64,000 bases of DNA from an uncultured Roseobacter sp. Its GTDB lineage: Bacteria; Pseudomonadota; Alphaproteobacteria; Rhodobacterales; Rhodobacteraceae. The notes below the pieces were generated by a model, which saw nothing but the letters and a program-made list of their open reading frames with translations, made no database searches and had not been told where the DNA came from. The translations under genes were made by a program, and so were the position numbers. Numbering within the stretch: position 1 is the stretch's first letter; each line of letters opens with the position of its first letter. The stretch lies in NCBI RefSeq assembly GCF_947488185.1, contig NZ_CANKYM010000001.1:682001-746000 (forward strand). Reading direction: 5' to 3'. Of this stretch, positions 26,218 to 34,132 are shown one piece after another.

Positions 26218-27108
26218 TTAAACGATGGTATGACCGACGGCCCGCAGCCGCCGTGCGATTTCAGCGATATGCGCGGGGCTGACTTCACAGCACCCGCCGA
26301 CGATGGTGGCCCCGAGGCCCACCCATTGCATGACGTATCCGGCGTAAGCGCGCGGCCCCATATCCCTACGCGCTTTCAGCGCGTCGACGGTGGGTTTGGC
26401 CTTGAGGAAATCCTCAGTGATCATCTCAAAGGCATTGGCATAGCCGCCGAAGGGCTTTCCTAGCTCCGCAATGATCGGCATGGCCTGGGTGACCGCTTCG
26501 GGGGCGGAGCAGTTGATCAGCACCGCGTCGGCCTCTGCCGCAACCGCCCTCGCGTCCTCGAGCGGCTCGCCCGAGCGCAGGCGTGTCCCGTCGGTGTCGG
26601 ACACGGTGAGCGACAGCCAGACCGGCAGGTCGGTCTGCCGCGCGCCTGCCAGCGCGTCGCGCGCATGGTCGACAGAGGCCACAGTCTCAAGGATCAGAAA
26701 ATCGACATCTGCGGCCAGCGCGCGCGCCACCTCGGCAAAGAGCGGCACAGAGATGTCCGACGCGGGATGCAGGTCGGGCTGGTAACTTGCACCAAGCGGG
26801 CCGATCCCTCCCGCGATGCAGCCCGCTCCATGTGCCGCGCGGGCGGCTTTGGCCTCTGCAAGCGCGCTCGCATGCAGCGCCTCAAAACGCCCCTCCAAGG
26901 CTGTGTCTTCCAGACGGTCGCGATGAATCGCGTAAGTATTCGTCGTCGCAATCGTGGCCCCTGCGGCAAAGAAATCCGCGTGCACCCCCTGCACCATGCC
27001 AGGATGCTCCGCCATCACCTGCGTCGACCACAAAGGCGTGGGCCGATCCCCTGCGCGGTGGATCAGCTCCTGCCCCATGCCTCCGTCCAGAAGCGTGATC
27101 TGTGTCAC
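26218..27108 (-). CDS. Homocysteine S-methyltransferase family protein (betaine-homocysteine methyltransferase-like)
   Basis: The 296-residue protein has the zinc-binding cysteines of the family: Cys 200 (LINCSAPEAV) and the pair Cys 273-274 (VGGCCEVSP). It begins with GTG 27108, overlapping the stop of the upstream DMGDH-like gene (GTGA). It moves a methyl group to homocysteine, forming methionine. Sitting between two dimethylglycine dehydrogenase-like genes, the likely donor is glycine betaine, giving dimethylglycine as the next substrate. DMSP or S-methylmethionine as donor cannot be excluded. Length is on the short side of the family. Confidence 0.87.
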   Translation of the reverse strand: MTQITLLDGGMGQELIHRAGDRPTPLWSTQVMAEHPGMVQGVHADFFAAGATIATTNTYAIHRDRLEDTALEGRFEALHASALAEAKAARAAHGAGCIAGGIGPLGASYQPDLHPASDISVPLFAEVARALAADVDFLILETVASVDHARDALAGARQTDLPVWLSLTVSDTDGTRLRSGEPLEDARAVAAEADAVLINCSAPEAVTQAMPIIAELGKPFGGYANAFEMITEDFLKAKPTVDALKARRDMGPRAYAGYVMQWVGLGATIVGGCCEVSPAHIAEIARRLRAVGHTIV

Positions 27109-29558
27109 GCACGGATCCTTTCGTTCTCGGGATCCCAGAGCGGTTGATCCGGCTGCACGACAGCCTTGTAGCGTTGGCCGTAGATTTCCACCTCCACTTC
27201 GCTGCCCGGGTCCGTCAGGTCCTTGCGCAGCATGCCCAGGGCCACGGACTTGTTGATCCGGTAGCCCCAGTCGCCACTTGTGGTTTCGCCCACAACTTCG
27301 TCTCCCACAAAGAGCGGCGACATGTAAGGTGCGTCCTGATCGCCTGCATCGACCACCAGCGTGACGAATTGCTTCTTGCTGCCCTGCTGCTTTTCATTGA
27401 GAAGCGCGGCCTTACCGATGAAGTCCTGCGGCTTGTCGAAACGGATGAACCGCTCCATCCCGCCTTCAAGCAGCGAATAATCCGTCGACAGATCGCCCTT
27501 CCAGCTGCGATAACCCTTCTCGATCCGCATGGAGTTGAGCGCGAACATACCAAACGGCGCGGCGCCGGCATCGCGAATTGCGGTGTAGACGGCGGCGCTG
27601 TCCTCAAAGGAGGTATGCACTTCCCAGCCCAGCTCACCCGCAAAGGAGATGCGGAAGAGCTTGACCGCTTTGCCGGCGACCGTGGCGTCCTGAATGGTCA
27701 GCCAGCCAGTCGAGAGATCCGCATCGTCGGTCAGCCCCACGAGCATGTCGCGGGATTTGGGCCCAGTCAGCAGATGCGTGGACCACTCCCGCGTGACATC
27801 TGTCATCGTAAGCGACCCATCGGCGGGCAGACGGCTTTGCAGGAACTCAAAGTCGTGCCATTGGGCCACGGCGGCTGTCATCAGCCAGAAATCATCCTCG
27901 CCCCAGCGGATGATCGTCACCTCGGTTACGATCTTGCCGCGGCTGTCAGTGAAGTATCCGAGGTTCATGCGACCCGTTTTCGGCAGCGCGCCTGCGATCT
28001 GCCCGCGCAGCCATTCCGCCGCGCCTTCGCCCGAGAGCGTGTAGCGCGAGAAGCCCGGCATATCGAGCACACCTGCGCCGGTGCTGACTGCCTCGACCTC
28101 TTCCTTCACGCGCTCCGCCCAAGGGCCGTTCCGGTCCCATGTCTCGGTCGCTGCCTCGGAAGTGTCATCCCCGTCCTTGGCAAACCAATTCGCCCGCTCC
28201 CACCCGTTATAGGCACCCATCTGGCCGCCGTCTGCCAGCAGGCGTGCGTGGTTCGGTGACAGCTTCTTGTCGCGCCCGGCAGGCCATTCGTGATGCGGGA
28301 AATGCATCGCGTATTCGTGGCCATAAGTTTCCAGCGCCTTCGACAGGCAATAGTCGTGATCCGCATAGTCCGTGTAGCGGCGCGGATCGACGGCCCACAT
28401 GTCAAGCTCGGTCTCGCCGTGCATGATCCATTCGCTGAGGCACTTACCAGCCCCGCCGCCCTGCGCGATCCCGAAGGTGAAGCTATGCGCCTCAAAGGCG
28501 TTCTTCACCCCCGGCATCGGGCCGATCATCGGCAACCCATCGGGGGCGTATGGAATCGGCCCGTTGATGTTGCGGCCCACACCCGCGGTGCCCAACGCAG
28601 GCACCCGCTCCATCGCATCCTCGATGTAAAACTCCAGCCGCTCCAAATCATCCGGGTAGAGCTGGAAGGAGAAATCTTCCGGCATCGGATCATCGGGCGT
28701 CACCCAATGCGCCTTGCAGTTGCGCTCATAGGGCCCGAGGTTCAGGCCGTTCTTGTCCTGCCGCAGATAATACGAAATATCCACGTCACGGATCATCGGC
28801 ATCTTGTGGCCCTTTTCCTTGGTCCACTCGGCCAGTTCGGGAATCTCATCGGTCAGGAAATACTGGTGGCTCATCACGACCATCGGCACTGTGCGCCCGC
28901 CGAAGGGCTTGAACATCTCGCCCACGCGCTGCGCATAGTAACCCGCGCAGTTGGCCACATACTGACAGCGAATGTCACCCTTATCGGTCTTTACGATCCA
29001 CTCGTCGCCATCGCGCTCGATGCCCGTGACCGGGCAGAAGCGTTCAATCCGCCCACCTGCATCCCGCGCGCCCTTGGCCAGCGCCTGCGTCAGCTGTGCG
29101 GGGTCAATGTCGCCATCCAGTGGATCCCAAAGGCCGCCTGCCAGATCATGCGTCTCCATGAACGGGTTGTGTTCTTTCAATTCCTCGGGTGTGCAAATGT
29201 CCATCTCAAGGCCCTGATAACGGGCTTGCGAGGCGACTCTCTCGAACTCCATCATCCGGTCCTTGGAATGCGCCAGACGCAGCGCCCCGGTCACGTGGTA
29301 GTTCATCGGGTAATCGACGTCCTTCGCCAACGTCCGGTACATCGACAGCGAATAGCGCTGCATGTTCATCACTGCCCAGGAGCCTGCAAAGTTCGGACAG
29401 TTGCCCGCCGCGTGCCAGGTCGAACCGGCCGTCAGTTCGTTTTTCTCCAACAGCACACAGTCGGTCCAGCCCGCCTTGGCGAGGTGATAGAGCGTCGAGG
29501 TGCCGACAACACCGCCGCCGATGATGACCACGCGAGCCGTTGTTGGAAAATCTGCCAT
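27105..29558 (-). CDS. FAD-dependent dimethylglycine/sarcosine dehydrogenase-like protein (copy 1)
   Basis: The 817-residue protein has the same two-part layout as copy 2: GGGVVGTS at 14-21 and STWHAAG with His 49 for covalent FAD, then a GcvT-like C-terminal half with GPKSRDMLVGL and AGELGWEVHT. The sequences differ widely across the FAD domain, so they are old paralogues and not a recent duplication. ATG 29558 follows the GFA stop by three bases. Together with copy 2 it could remove successive methyl groups (dimethylglycine to sarcosine to glycine). Confidence 0.88.
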   Translation of the reverse strand: MADFPTTARVVIIGGGVVGTSTLYHLAKAGWTDCVLLEKNELTAGSTWHAAGNCPNFAGSWAVMNMQRYSLSMYRTLAKDVDYPMNYHVTGALRLAHSKDRMMEFERVASQARYQGLEMDICTPEELKEHNPFMETHDLAGGLWDPLDGDIDPAQLTQALAKGARDAGGRIERFCPVTGIERDGDEWIVKTDKGDIRCQYVANCAGYYAQRVGEMFKPFGGRTVPMVVMSHQYFLTDEIPELAEWTKEKGHKMPMIRDVDISYYLRQDKNGLNLGPYERNCKAHWVTPDDPMPEDFSFQLYPDDLERLEFYIEDAMERVPALGTAGVGRNINGPIPYAPDGLPMIGPMPGVKNAFEAHSFTFGIAQGGGAGKCLSEWIMHGETELDMWAVDPRRYTDYADHDYCLSKALETYGHEYAMHFPHHEWPAGRDKKLSPNHARLLADGGQMGAYNGWERANWFAKDGDDTSEAATETWDRNGPWAERVKEEVEAVSTGAGVLDMPGFSRYTLSGEGAAEWLRGQIAGALPKTGRMNLGYFTDSRGKIVTEVTIIRWGEDDFWLMTAAVAQWHDFEFLQSRLPADGSLTMTDVTREWSTHLLTGPKSRDMLVGLTDDADLSTGWLTIQDATVAGKAVKLFRISFAGELGWEVHTSFEDSAAVYTAIRDAGAAPFGMFALNSMRIEKGYRSWKGDLSTDYSLLEGGMERFIRFDKPQDFIGKAALLNEKQQGSKKQFVTLVVDAGDQDAPYMSPLFVGDEVVGETTSGDWGYRINKSVALGMLRKDLTDPGSEVEVEIYGQRYKAVVQPDQPLWDPENERIRA

Positions 29559-29561
29559 GGT

Positions 29562-29936
29562 TTAGGTCTCCCTTTGCGGCTCATCAGCCGAAATTGTGTA
29601 ATAGTCGCCTTTCGTGGCGGTATGGATGTGGCCGCGCAGATGCAGCCCCGTCGGCCCGTCAATCGAGCCGGTGGAAAAACAGATGAACGGATCGTCGTCG
29701 TTATCCCAGAACAACGCCGACCCACAGGTTGGGCAGAAGCCGCGCTTGGCCTTCGGGGATGACTGGAACCAACGCACCGGGCCAGAAATCTCCAGCGCAC
29801 CATCCTCGACATAAGACGACGCCCAGACATGCCCCGATTGCTTGCGGCATTGCGTGCAGTGACAGGCCGCAGGTGCGCCGGGCTCCCCCTTGGCCGTGTA
29901 AGTGACCGCGCCACACAAACAGCTTCCAGAGATCAT
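29562..29936 (-). CDS. GFA (CENP-V/GFA zinc-binding) family protein
   Basis: The 124-residue product from ATG 29936 (MISGSCLCGAVTYTAKG) has the zinc cysteines of the family: CLCG near the start, CHCTQCRK, and FCPTCGSALF. The family is named after glutathione-dependent formaldehyde-activating enzyme, although activity of most members is unproven. Dehydrogenation of N-methyl groups releases formaldehyde when folate is limiting, so a place inside the demethylation operon makes a role in C1 handling sensible. It lies one base after the LysE stop. Confidence 0.85.
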   Translation of the reverse strand: MISGSCLCGAVTYTAKGEPGAPAACHCTQCRKQSGHVWASSYVEDGALEISGPVRWFQSSPKAKRGFCPTCGSALFWDNDDDPFICFSTGSIDGPTGLHLRGHIHTATKGDYYTISADEPQRET

Positions 29937-29937
29937 C

Positions 29938-30558
29938 TCACGCCCTCCCCGGTGTGGCGGATGTGCCCAAAAGTACACCGTAAATCACGAAACAGGCCGC
30001 CAGCACGCGCCGTACCCAAACGTTGAACACAGCACCCAGAGCGGCACGCCCCAGCCCCGCACCCAGCAGCGTAAACCCGGTGTAGCTGAGCGCCGTGATG
30101 GTCAGCGCCGTGGGCACAATCACAACCATCTGCTCCCAGATCGGCACGCCCGGTTGGACGAATTGCGAAAAGGCGGCGAGATAACCGGCCACGCTTTTGG
30201 GGTTGATCGTGGCCACCGCCAGCGCGTGCAGATAGACGGATTTTGCCGGGCGATCGCCAACCACCACGGGGCGCTTAGCTAAGATCCAGCCGCGCACACC
30301 CAGATAAATCAGGAACCCCGCCCCCACCAGCTTGGCGATGAAAAATCCGGTTGGCGAGGCGGCCATCAGCGCCGTGATCCCCAACGCCGAGAGCAGCAGA
30401 AACAGGCTTGCCTGCGTCAGAATCGCCAGCACGCCGACCATGGCGCGGGGAAAGCTCAGGTGCATCCCGTTGGTGATGCAATTGACCGCATTCGGCCCCG
30501 GCGTGGTGACAAACACCACCCAGAACAGCGCGAATATGGTCCATGCCTCAAAGCTCAT
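29938..30558 (-). CDS. LysE/RhtB family exporter
   Basis: The 206-residue membrane protein has the LysE fold: an N-terminal FALFWVVFVTTPGPNAVNCITNG (the family TPGPN motif) and five to six hydrophobic helices. LysE/RhtB proteins export amino acids or related small cationic compounds. Its ATG touches the stop of the regulator gene (TGAATG). In this operon the cargo could be glycine, sarcosine or methionine-type products, which is inference only. Confidence 0.88.
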   Translation of the reverse strand: MSFEAWTIFALFWVVFVTTPGPNAVNCITNGMHLSFPRAMVGVLAILTQASLFLLLSALGITALMAASPTGFFIAKLVGAGFLIYLGVRGWILAKRPVVVGDRPAKSVYLHALAVATINPKSVAGYLAAFSQFVQPGVPIWEQMVVIVPTALTITALSYTGFTLLGAGLGRAALGAVFNVWVRRVLAACFVIYGVLLGTSATPGRA

Positions 30559-31131
30559 TCAATACACCGGGGGGGCAATGACCCAGATGGCCACGGCAGG
30601 TTTGTCATAGGGGTTGGCCCAACGAAACGCCTCTCCGCGAATGCGAAAGCTGTCACCGGGGGTGATGGTGTGGGTGGTGCCACCGATCTCCAGATCGAGC
30701 CGTCCTGACACCAGATATCCCACCTCCTGCGTGGGCCTTGTCACGGTTTCGGTGATGCGACTCTGCGGCTCGAAGGTCGAGTGCACCATCTCGAAATCAT
30801 CTGTCAGATCGGGGGAGAGCAGTTCTTCAACCAACCCGGCCACCGTGTTGCCAATCTTGCGGCGTGCCGTTTTGCGCACCACATAGCCCGCCTCATGGGC
30901 CGGCGCTGCCGCATGCCGAAAGAGAATTGAGACCGAAACTTCCAGTGCCTCCGCGATATGGCGCAGATCGGTGATCGAGGGTTCTGACATGTCCCGCTCG
31001 ACCTGGCTGAGCCAGCCCACCGAGCGACCCAACCTCTCCGCCAGATCGCTGAGCGTCAGCCCGCGTGATTTGCGCAAGGCCCGCAGGTCAGCCCCCAGCG
31101 TATCGGAATGAGTCGGAAGATCGTGGCGCAT
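30559..31131 (-). CDS. XRE-family regulator with cupin sensor domain
   Basis: The 190-residue protein has an N-terminal helix-turn-helix (LRALRKSRGLTLSDLAERLGRSVGWLSQVE, about residues 15-60) and a C-terminal cupin (about 115-185; GYLVSGRLDLEIGG, ITPGDSFRI). Such regulators bind a small molecule in the cupin and control adjacent catabolic genes. It is the first gene of the apparent six-gene operon. The start is preceded by two GTGAAAAA-type palindromes at 31139-31201, the likely operator. Confidence 0.9.
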   Translation of the reverse strand: MRHDLPTHSDTLGADLRALRKSRGLTLSDLAERLGRSVGWLSQVERDMSEPSITDLRHIAEALEVSVSILFRHAAAPAHEAGYVVRKTARRKIGNTVAGLVEELLSPDLTDDFEMVHSTFEPQSRITETVTRPTQEVGYLVSGRLDLEIGGTTHTITPGDSFRIRGEAFRWANPYDKPAVAIWVIAPPVY

Positions 31132-31138
31132 CGGTCTC

Positions 31139-31201
31139 GTGAAAAAATCGGCGTTTTGTTCACGTTAACGATTCTAGTGAAAAAATCCAGAACTTTTTCA
31201 C
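31139..31201. promoter_or_regulatory. Operator-like paired palindromes upstream of the XRE-cupin operon
   Basis: GTGAAAAA (31177-31184), nine bases, then TTTTTCAC (31194-31201) form a perfect inverted repeat. A second copy, GTGAAAAAA at 31139-31147 with TTTTGTTCAC at 31154-31163, is slightly imperfect. Centres are about 38 bases apart and start eight bases before the regulator ATG. Two phased copies in a promoter region fit binding by a dimeric XRE protein and autoregulation. Confidence 0.6.
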
Positions 31202-31356
31202 GGTCGGCAACGGTATACAGTTAGACCGGATGGGCACTGCCACGTAGGAAAGCGTCAGCACCCCTTCATGAGGCGATATCAGCAATGAAAGACGGTGCCG
31301 CCGCCATGTCCAAACGCAAGACAGAAACAGCCAGAATGGCTTTTTTACCAGGCTTG

Positions 31357-31812
31357 TCAGACATGCACGAACACCGATTTCAGTATGTCCGCCAGGGCAA
31401 TAGCGTCGCGCCTGTTGAAAGCATCCGGCTGATCACTGTCGATATCGAAAACCGCAATGATATCGTTCGCCGCATTGCGCACCGGCAGTACCAATTCGGA
31501 CCGTGTGGAACTCGCGCAGGCGATATGCCCCTCGAAAGCCTCGACATCCGGCACCAGCTGCACCTCGCCAGTTCGGGCCGCCGCGCCGCAAACGCCACGC
31601 GAAAAAGGAATGACAAGACACCCGTGTCCACCCTGATAGGGACCGATTTTCAACAGCTCAGGTTCGGTGACTCGGTAAAACCCGGTCCAATCAAAGCGAT
31701 CATCCGCGTGATGCACCTCGCAGGTCACGGTCGCCATGAGCGCCACCGCGTCGGTTTCGCCCTCCGCCAGCGCCGCGATGGACTTTTTCAATGCATCGTA
31801 ATCAACTGTCAT
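31357..31812 (-). CDS. msrC: Free methionine-(R)-sulfoxide reductase (GAF domain)
   Basis: The 151-residue GAF protein has the three cysteines of fRMsr at residues 65, 75 and 99 (GCLVIPF, GVCG, HIACAS), with the family's GVCGAAARTGEVQLVPDV and RSELVLPVRN. It reduces free methionine-R-sulfoxide using thioredoxin, repairing oxidised methionine. It overlaps the stop of the upstream thiolase gene by four bases (ATGA), so the two are co-translated. Length matches the family. Confidence 0.88.
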   Translation of the reverse strand: MTVDYDALKKSIAALAEGETDAVALMATVTCEVHHADDRFDWTGFYRVTEPELLKIGPYQGGHGCLVIPFSRGVCGAAARTGEVQLVPDVEAFEGHIACASSTRSELVLPVRNAANDIIAVFDIDSDQPDAFNRRDAIALADILKSVFVHV

Positions 31813-32981
31813 ACGCGCTCAATAGCAATGGCCGTGCCCTCGCCGCCACCGATGCAAATCGCGGCCACGCCCCGTTTGACGTCTCGTTTCTCCATCGCAT
31901 TCAACAGCGTCACCATGATGCGCGCGCCGGAGGCTCCAATCGGATGACCCAGCGCGCAGGCCCCGCCGTTCACGTTGACGATCTCATGATCGAGCCCCAT
32001 CTCGCGCATGAAGGCCAGTGGTACCACGGCAAAGGCTTCATTCACCTCCCACAGATCGACACCGGCTTTGTCCCAACCGATCCGGTCGAGCAGCTTTTGC
32101 GCAGCGGGCACCGGCGCCGTGGTGAAGAGCCCGGGGGCCTGAGCGTGACTGGCATGGCCCACAATGCGCGCACGAACGTTCAGCCCCTGCGCTTCGGCAG
32201 CATCCACCCCCGCCAGAACGAGCGCCGCCGCACCGTCGGAAATGGAGGACGAGTTTGCGGCCGTCACTGTCCCCCCGTCGCGGAAAGCCGGTTTCAACTG
32301 CGGGATCTTTTCGGGGCGCGCGTTGCCGGGTTGTTCATCCGCCGAAACCGTCACCGCCCCTTTGCGCGACGGCACGCTGACCGCGGCGATCTCACCGTCG
32401 AAAGCGCCGGTCTTCTGCGCCTCAAGCGCACGTGACAGCGACGCCAGCGCATAGCTGTCCTGCACCTCGCGTGTGAACTGGTAAGTTTCGGCGCAATCCT
32501 CTGCAAAAGTGCCCATCAGGCGGCCCTTGTCATAGGCATCCTCCAACCCATCGAGGAACATGTGATCGATAACCTGAGTATGGCCCAAACGCGCCCCACT
32601 CCGCATTTTTGGCAGCATATACGGGGCTTTGGTCATGCTCTCCATGCCGCCCGCGACCATCACATCGGTATGTCCGAGGGCGATCTGGTCAAAGGCAATC
32701 ATCGCCGCTTTCATGCCGGATCCACACATCTTGTTCAGGGTAGTGGCGGGCACATCTTCGCCTAATCCGGCCTTGAACCCCGCCTGTCGCGCTGGCGCTT
32801 GTCCTTGTCCTGCGGGCAAAACGCAGCCCATCAGCACTTCCTGTATTTGCGCGGGGCCTGAATCCGTCATCGCTGCCCTGATTGCCGCCCCCCCAAGGTC
32901 AGAAGCGTCCAGGTTGGAAAAATCACCCTGGAATCCGCCCATCGGCGTCCGGGCCGCCCCGGCAATCACGACGTCGCGCAT
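31809..32981 (-). CDS. Acetyl-CoA C-acyltransferase (thiolase)
   Basis: The 390-residue enzyme has the thiolase nucleophile Cys 86 in LNKMCGSGMKA, then GGACALGHPIGASGAR and the C-terminal CIGGGEGTA with the second catalytic Cys. It condenses or cleaves acetoacetyl-CoA or longer 3-ketoacyl-CoA; degradative versus biosynthetic direction is not clear. It is divergent from the STAS gene, with 79 bases between. No reductase or PHA synthase gene is adjacent. Confidence 0.92.
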   Translation of the reverse strand: MRDVVIAGAARTPMGGFQGDFSNLDASDLGGAAIRAAMTDSGPAQIQEVLMGCVLPAGQGQAPARQAGFKAGLGEDVPATTLNKMCGSGMKAAMIAFDQIALGHTDVMVAGGMESMTKAPYMLPKMRSGARLGHTQVIDHMFLDGLEDAYDKGRLMGTFAEDCAETYQFTREVQDSYALASLSRALEAQKTGAFDGEIAAVSVPSRKGAVTVSADEQPGNARPEKIPQLKPAFRDGGTVTAANSSSISDGAAALVLAGVDAAEAQGLNVRARIVGHASHAQAPGLFTTAPVPAAQKLLDRIGWDKAGVDLWEVNEAFAVVPLAFMREMGLDHEIVNVNGGACALGHPIGASGARIMVTLLNAMEKRDVKRGVAAICIGGGEGTAIAIERV

Positions 32982-33060
32982 GATCTCGTCCTTTCGATGC
33001 CTAAGAATTTCGTAAGATTTGCCAAGTACTGAACAATCAAACGAGTAGTGAGGCTATATA

Positions 33061-33399
33061 ATGCAACTCTCCACGAAAACAGAAGAGCAGTTGCGCATCG
33101 TATCGGTGAAGGAAGACCGTATAGATGCTGCGGTCGCCCTGGAATTCAAGGATGCGATGCGTGTTGAGACCGAAAACGGGCCAGACACGGTTGTGCTCGA
33201 TCTAAGCCAGGTTCAGTTCATCGACTCCAGCGGGCTTGGGGCGATTGTTGCCGCCATGAAAAGCCTTGGGGCAGAACGCAAGATGGCCCTCGCAGGTCTC
33301 ACGCCAACGGTGGAACGCGTGTTCCAATTGACACGAATGGACACTGTTTTCAGCGTCTTCTCGACGTTGGATGGCGCGTTGGCCGAGTTGCAACACTGA
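33061..33399 (+). CDS. STAS-domain anti-anti-sigma factor
   Basis: The 112-residue single STAS domain has VQFIDSSGLGAIV, with the phosphorylatable Ser at about 57. Proteins of this type bind an anti-sigma kinase when unphosphorylated and so free a sigma factor (partner switching). It is 27 bases upstream of the gene for its likely partner kinase. No PP2C phosphatase or sigma factor gene is nearby, so the switch must use one encoded elsewhere. Confidence 0.9.
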   Translation: MQLSTKTEEQLRIVSVKEDRIDAAVALEFKDAMRVETENGPDTVVLDLSQVQFIDSSGLGAIVAAMKSLGAERKMALAGLTPTVERVFQLTRMDTVFSVFSTLDGALAELQH

Positions 33400-33426
33400 G
33401 CAAAACACCAGGAAAAGATCGAACAA

Positions 33427-33867
33427 ATGGCAAATCTGCCCCCTTTCGAGATATCGGTGAAAAGCAGTGACATGGCTGTGCGCAAAGCCTTGGGGCAATT
33501 TCTGCACGCGCTGCAACCACTTGAGCTCAGCGTGGAAGAGGCAGGCACGGTCGAACTGGTTCTGGCCGAGACCCTGAACAATATCGTGGAACACGCCTAT
33601 CCCGATCCTGCCAAGGCAGGATACTTTACCATTGCTTGTGCGCATCAAAAAGACGGGTTGCACCTGCAAGTAACTGACCAAGGCCTCGCAATGCCAGATG
33701 GTACCACACCAATGGGTCAACGTGTTTCTGTCGATGTGGAGCTTGGTGATCTCCCCGAGGGTGGATTCGGCTGGTTCCTTATACAAGATCTCGCAAAAGA
33801 CGTTTCTTACCAACGTGTTGGATCGGAAAATCAGCTAACCATGCGCTTGGCTGTTGCCGTACAATAA
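33427..33867 (+). CDS. RsbW/SpoIIAB-type anti-sigma serine kinase
   Basis: The 146-residue GHKL ATPase domain has the N box LAETLNNIVEHAYPD, the G1-type DQGLAMPDG and the G2-type GGFGWFLI. It phosphorylates the STAS antagonist encoded just before it and binds a sigma factor or other target. The pair forms a small operon. The regulated target is unknown; in Rhodobacterales such modules can act in general stress or in c-di-GMP/type VI control, which I cannot decide here. Confidence 0.87.
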   Translation: MANLPPFEISVKSSDMAVRKALGQFLHALQPLELSVEEAGTVELVLAETLNNIVEHAYPDPAKAGYFTIACAHQKDGLHLQVTDQGLAMPDGTTPMGQRVSVDVELGDLPEGGFGWFLIQDLAKDVSYQRVGSENQLTMRLAVAVQ

Positions 33868-34132
33868 CCTTCGCCATCGTAGACGCGCCGTCTCCAAGAC
33901 ATATTTCGTCCTCATTCTTCCCCCAAAGCGCCCTGTTGCAATCATATTGCCGCCTTGTTCACTACGCATATTGAGGGTGTAGCTGCATATAGCTTCCCTC
34001 GGCGCTGCGCGTAATAGCCCCCACCCAGTGCGCGGCGTCGAGGACCTTACCCCCAAAATCGTGAGAAGCGCGGCCATGGACTTTGGCGCATCACGCGGTA
34101 CTTTGCACAAAAATTGTTCAAAGAGGCCGTAA

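Noticed and set aside
24680..26221. Plus-strand 513-codon frame and similar ones opposite the DMGDH genes
   Set aside because: Mirror frames of conserved genes; Arg/Pro/His-rich with no family pattern.
31329..31346. AGCCA-GAA-TGGCT followed by six T bases as a plus-strand terminator
   Set aside because: Five-base stem only, and no plus-strand gene lies before it; probably chance sequence past the msrC end.
31285..31947. Plus-strand frame of 220 codons
   Set aside because: Mostly opposite msrC and the thiolase gene, with no recognised product.
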